A stretch of DNA of 6,350 bases, from NCBI GenBank assembly GCA_023386395.1, contig JAEWJV010000579.1, positions 1 through 6,350 on the forward strand, written 5' to 3'. Shown one piece after another: positions 5,803 to 6,350 of the stretch. How positions within the stretch are numbered: position 1 is the first letter of the stretch; every line of letters begins with the position of its first letter. Origin of the DNA: Bacteroidota bacterium. Lineage in GTDB: Bacteria > Bacteroidota > Bacteroidia > Chitinophagales > Chitinophagaceae. The translations under genes were made by a program, and so were the position numbers. Below the pieces are notes generated by a model. It had not been told where the DNA came from and did no database searches. It was given only the letters and a program-made list of their open reading frames with translations.

Positions 5803-6186
5803 ATGTATATGCAAAGAATAACTGGTTTTAAAAAAAGGAATTATATATGGATTACACTCTTCCTTTTCATTTTTTCTTTAGGGCTTCACTGGTATTTTGG
5901 ATGGAACACATTTGTAAATGAAGAAAAGGAACATCAGCAAACACCGGTTGTTTCAGAATATGTTCAGCAAATGATGCGGGACACTATGGAAAACTGGCAA
6001 TCCGAATTTTTACAATTGATTTGGCAGGTAGCCGGCCTGAGTTTCCTGTTTTGCGTAGGCTCTCCGCAATCAAAAGAAGGTGATGAAAGGAAAGAAGAAA
6101 AGCTCGACTATATTATAAAAATGCTTGATGCAGAAAATTATAAAAAATTAATGAAAGAATGGGAAACTAAATATCCCAAAAAATAA
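5803..6186 (+). CDS. DUF6766-type two-helix membrane protein
   Basis: This 127-residue protein has two hydrophobic segments: about 14-32 (starting YIWITLFLFIFSLGLHW) and about 69-86 (FLQLIWQVAGLSFLFCVG). Between them is a hydrophilic part of about 35 residues with FGWNTFVNEEKEHQQ (32-46) and RDTMENWQSEF (59-69). After the second helix comes GSPQSKEGDERKEEKLD (86-102) and a charged helical tail. The ENWQSEFLQL and GSPQSKEGD blocks are the pattern I associate with DUF6766, a widespread membrane family of unknown function. By the positive-inside rule both ends are likely cytoplasmic with the loop outside. The ATG at 5803 is followed in frame by another at 5809, so the start is uncertain by two residues. 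No clear TAnnTTTG promoter was found upstream. Confidence 0.82.
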   Translation: MYMQRITGFKKRNYIWITLFLFIFSLGLHWYFGWNTFVNEEKEHQQTPVVSEYVQQMMRDTMENWQSEFLQLIWQVAGLSFLFCVGSPQSKEGDERKEEKLDYIIKMLDAENYKKLMKEWETKYPKK

Positions 6187-6217
6187 ACGCATAAATTTTG
6201 CCCGCACTGTTTTGGAT

Positions 6218-6237
6218 TTATCAAACAGAGTTGATAA
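6218..6237. terminator. Inverted repeat between convergent genes
   Basis: TTATCAA (6218-6224) and TTGATAA (6231-6237) form a perfect 7-bp stem with the 6-base loop ACAGAG. It lies in the 65-base gap between the DUF6766 stop and the stop of the minus-strand gene. It is AT-rich and lacks an adjacent T-tract on either strand, so it would be at best a weak bidirectional terminator. Confidence 0.3.
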
Positions 6238-6251
6238 TGCAACAAAAAATT

Positions 6252-6350
6252 TTATCTATTAAAATTATTGAAAGCAGCTTTTTGATTTGGTGATTTTGTT
6301 TTTGCCGGCAATGCACGGATAAAATCGGTGCATACTGTCCAGGCTTTACT
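6252..6350 (-). CDS. C-terminal end of an unidentified minus-strand gene
   Basis: The minus strand is open from the right edge to the TAA at 6254-6252, giving 32 residues beginning SKAWTVCTDFIRALPAKTK and ending AAFNNFNR. The tail is basic and its composition looks like a real protein C-terminus. It is too short to identify. The arrangement is convergent with the DUF6766 gene. Confidence 0.5.
   Translation of the reverse strand, partial: SKAWTVCTDFIRALPAKTKSPNQKAAFNNFNR

Noticed and set aside
1..6350. A coordinated new defence or biosynthetic system across the window
   Set aside because: Gene orientations, separate promoters and terminators, and unrelated families give no support for a single system. 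The patatin gene alone, without a sensor such as a nucleotide cyclase, is not evidence of a defence operon.

Overview
The window looks like a chromosomal stretch from a Bacteroidota bacterium, probably Chitinophagaceae-like (inference). The grounds are a low-to-moderate GC content, a greA promoter matching the Bacteroidota TTTG / TAnnTTTG consensus rather than TTGACA/TATAAT, little sign of Shine-Dalgarno sites, and the protein families present. I see no phage, transposon, CRISPR array, rRNA or tRNA.

Layout from left to right. A patatin-like phospholipase gene on the minus strand runs off the left edge. It is divergent from a plus-strand pair, greA (transcript cleavage factor) and a HIT-family nucleotide hydrolase, which are separated by a clear intrinsic terminator. 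Between the patatin gene and greA lies the best regulatory signal of the window: a consensus promoter, followed at once by a strong hairpin with a nine-T tract that ends 21 bases before the greA start. It looks like a leader attenuator.

A run of minus-strand genes follows. In transcription order they are a CinA/PncC-like amidohydrolase-fold protein, a 509-residue FAD-dependent oxidoreductase with a C-terminal Rieske [2Fe-2S] domain (YhfW-like), a 64-residue basic protein, and a 69-residue KTSC-domain protein. The last two are 3 bases apart and almost certainly co-transcribed. The others have gaps of about 90 bases and may be separate units.

The region 5250-5802 has no intact gene. On the minus strand its middle holds what reads as a decayed coding sequence, with two in-frame stops and one frameshift. 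After it come a plus-strand two-helix membrane protein of the DUF6766 type and, convergent with it, the last 32 codons of a minus-strand gene entering from the right edge.

The genes do not form one obvious pathway. This is mostly ordinary housekeeping and accessory chromosome. The points most worth a second look are the greA leader, the membrane hairpin inserted in the patatin domain, the altered active-site loops of the CinA-like protein, and the pseudogene relic.
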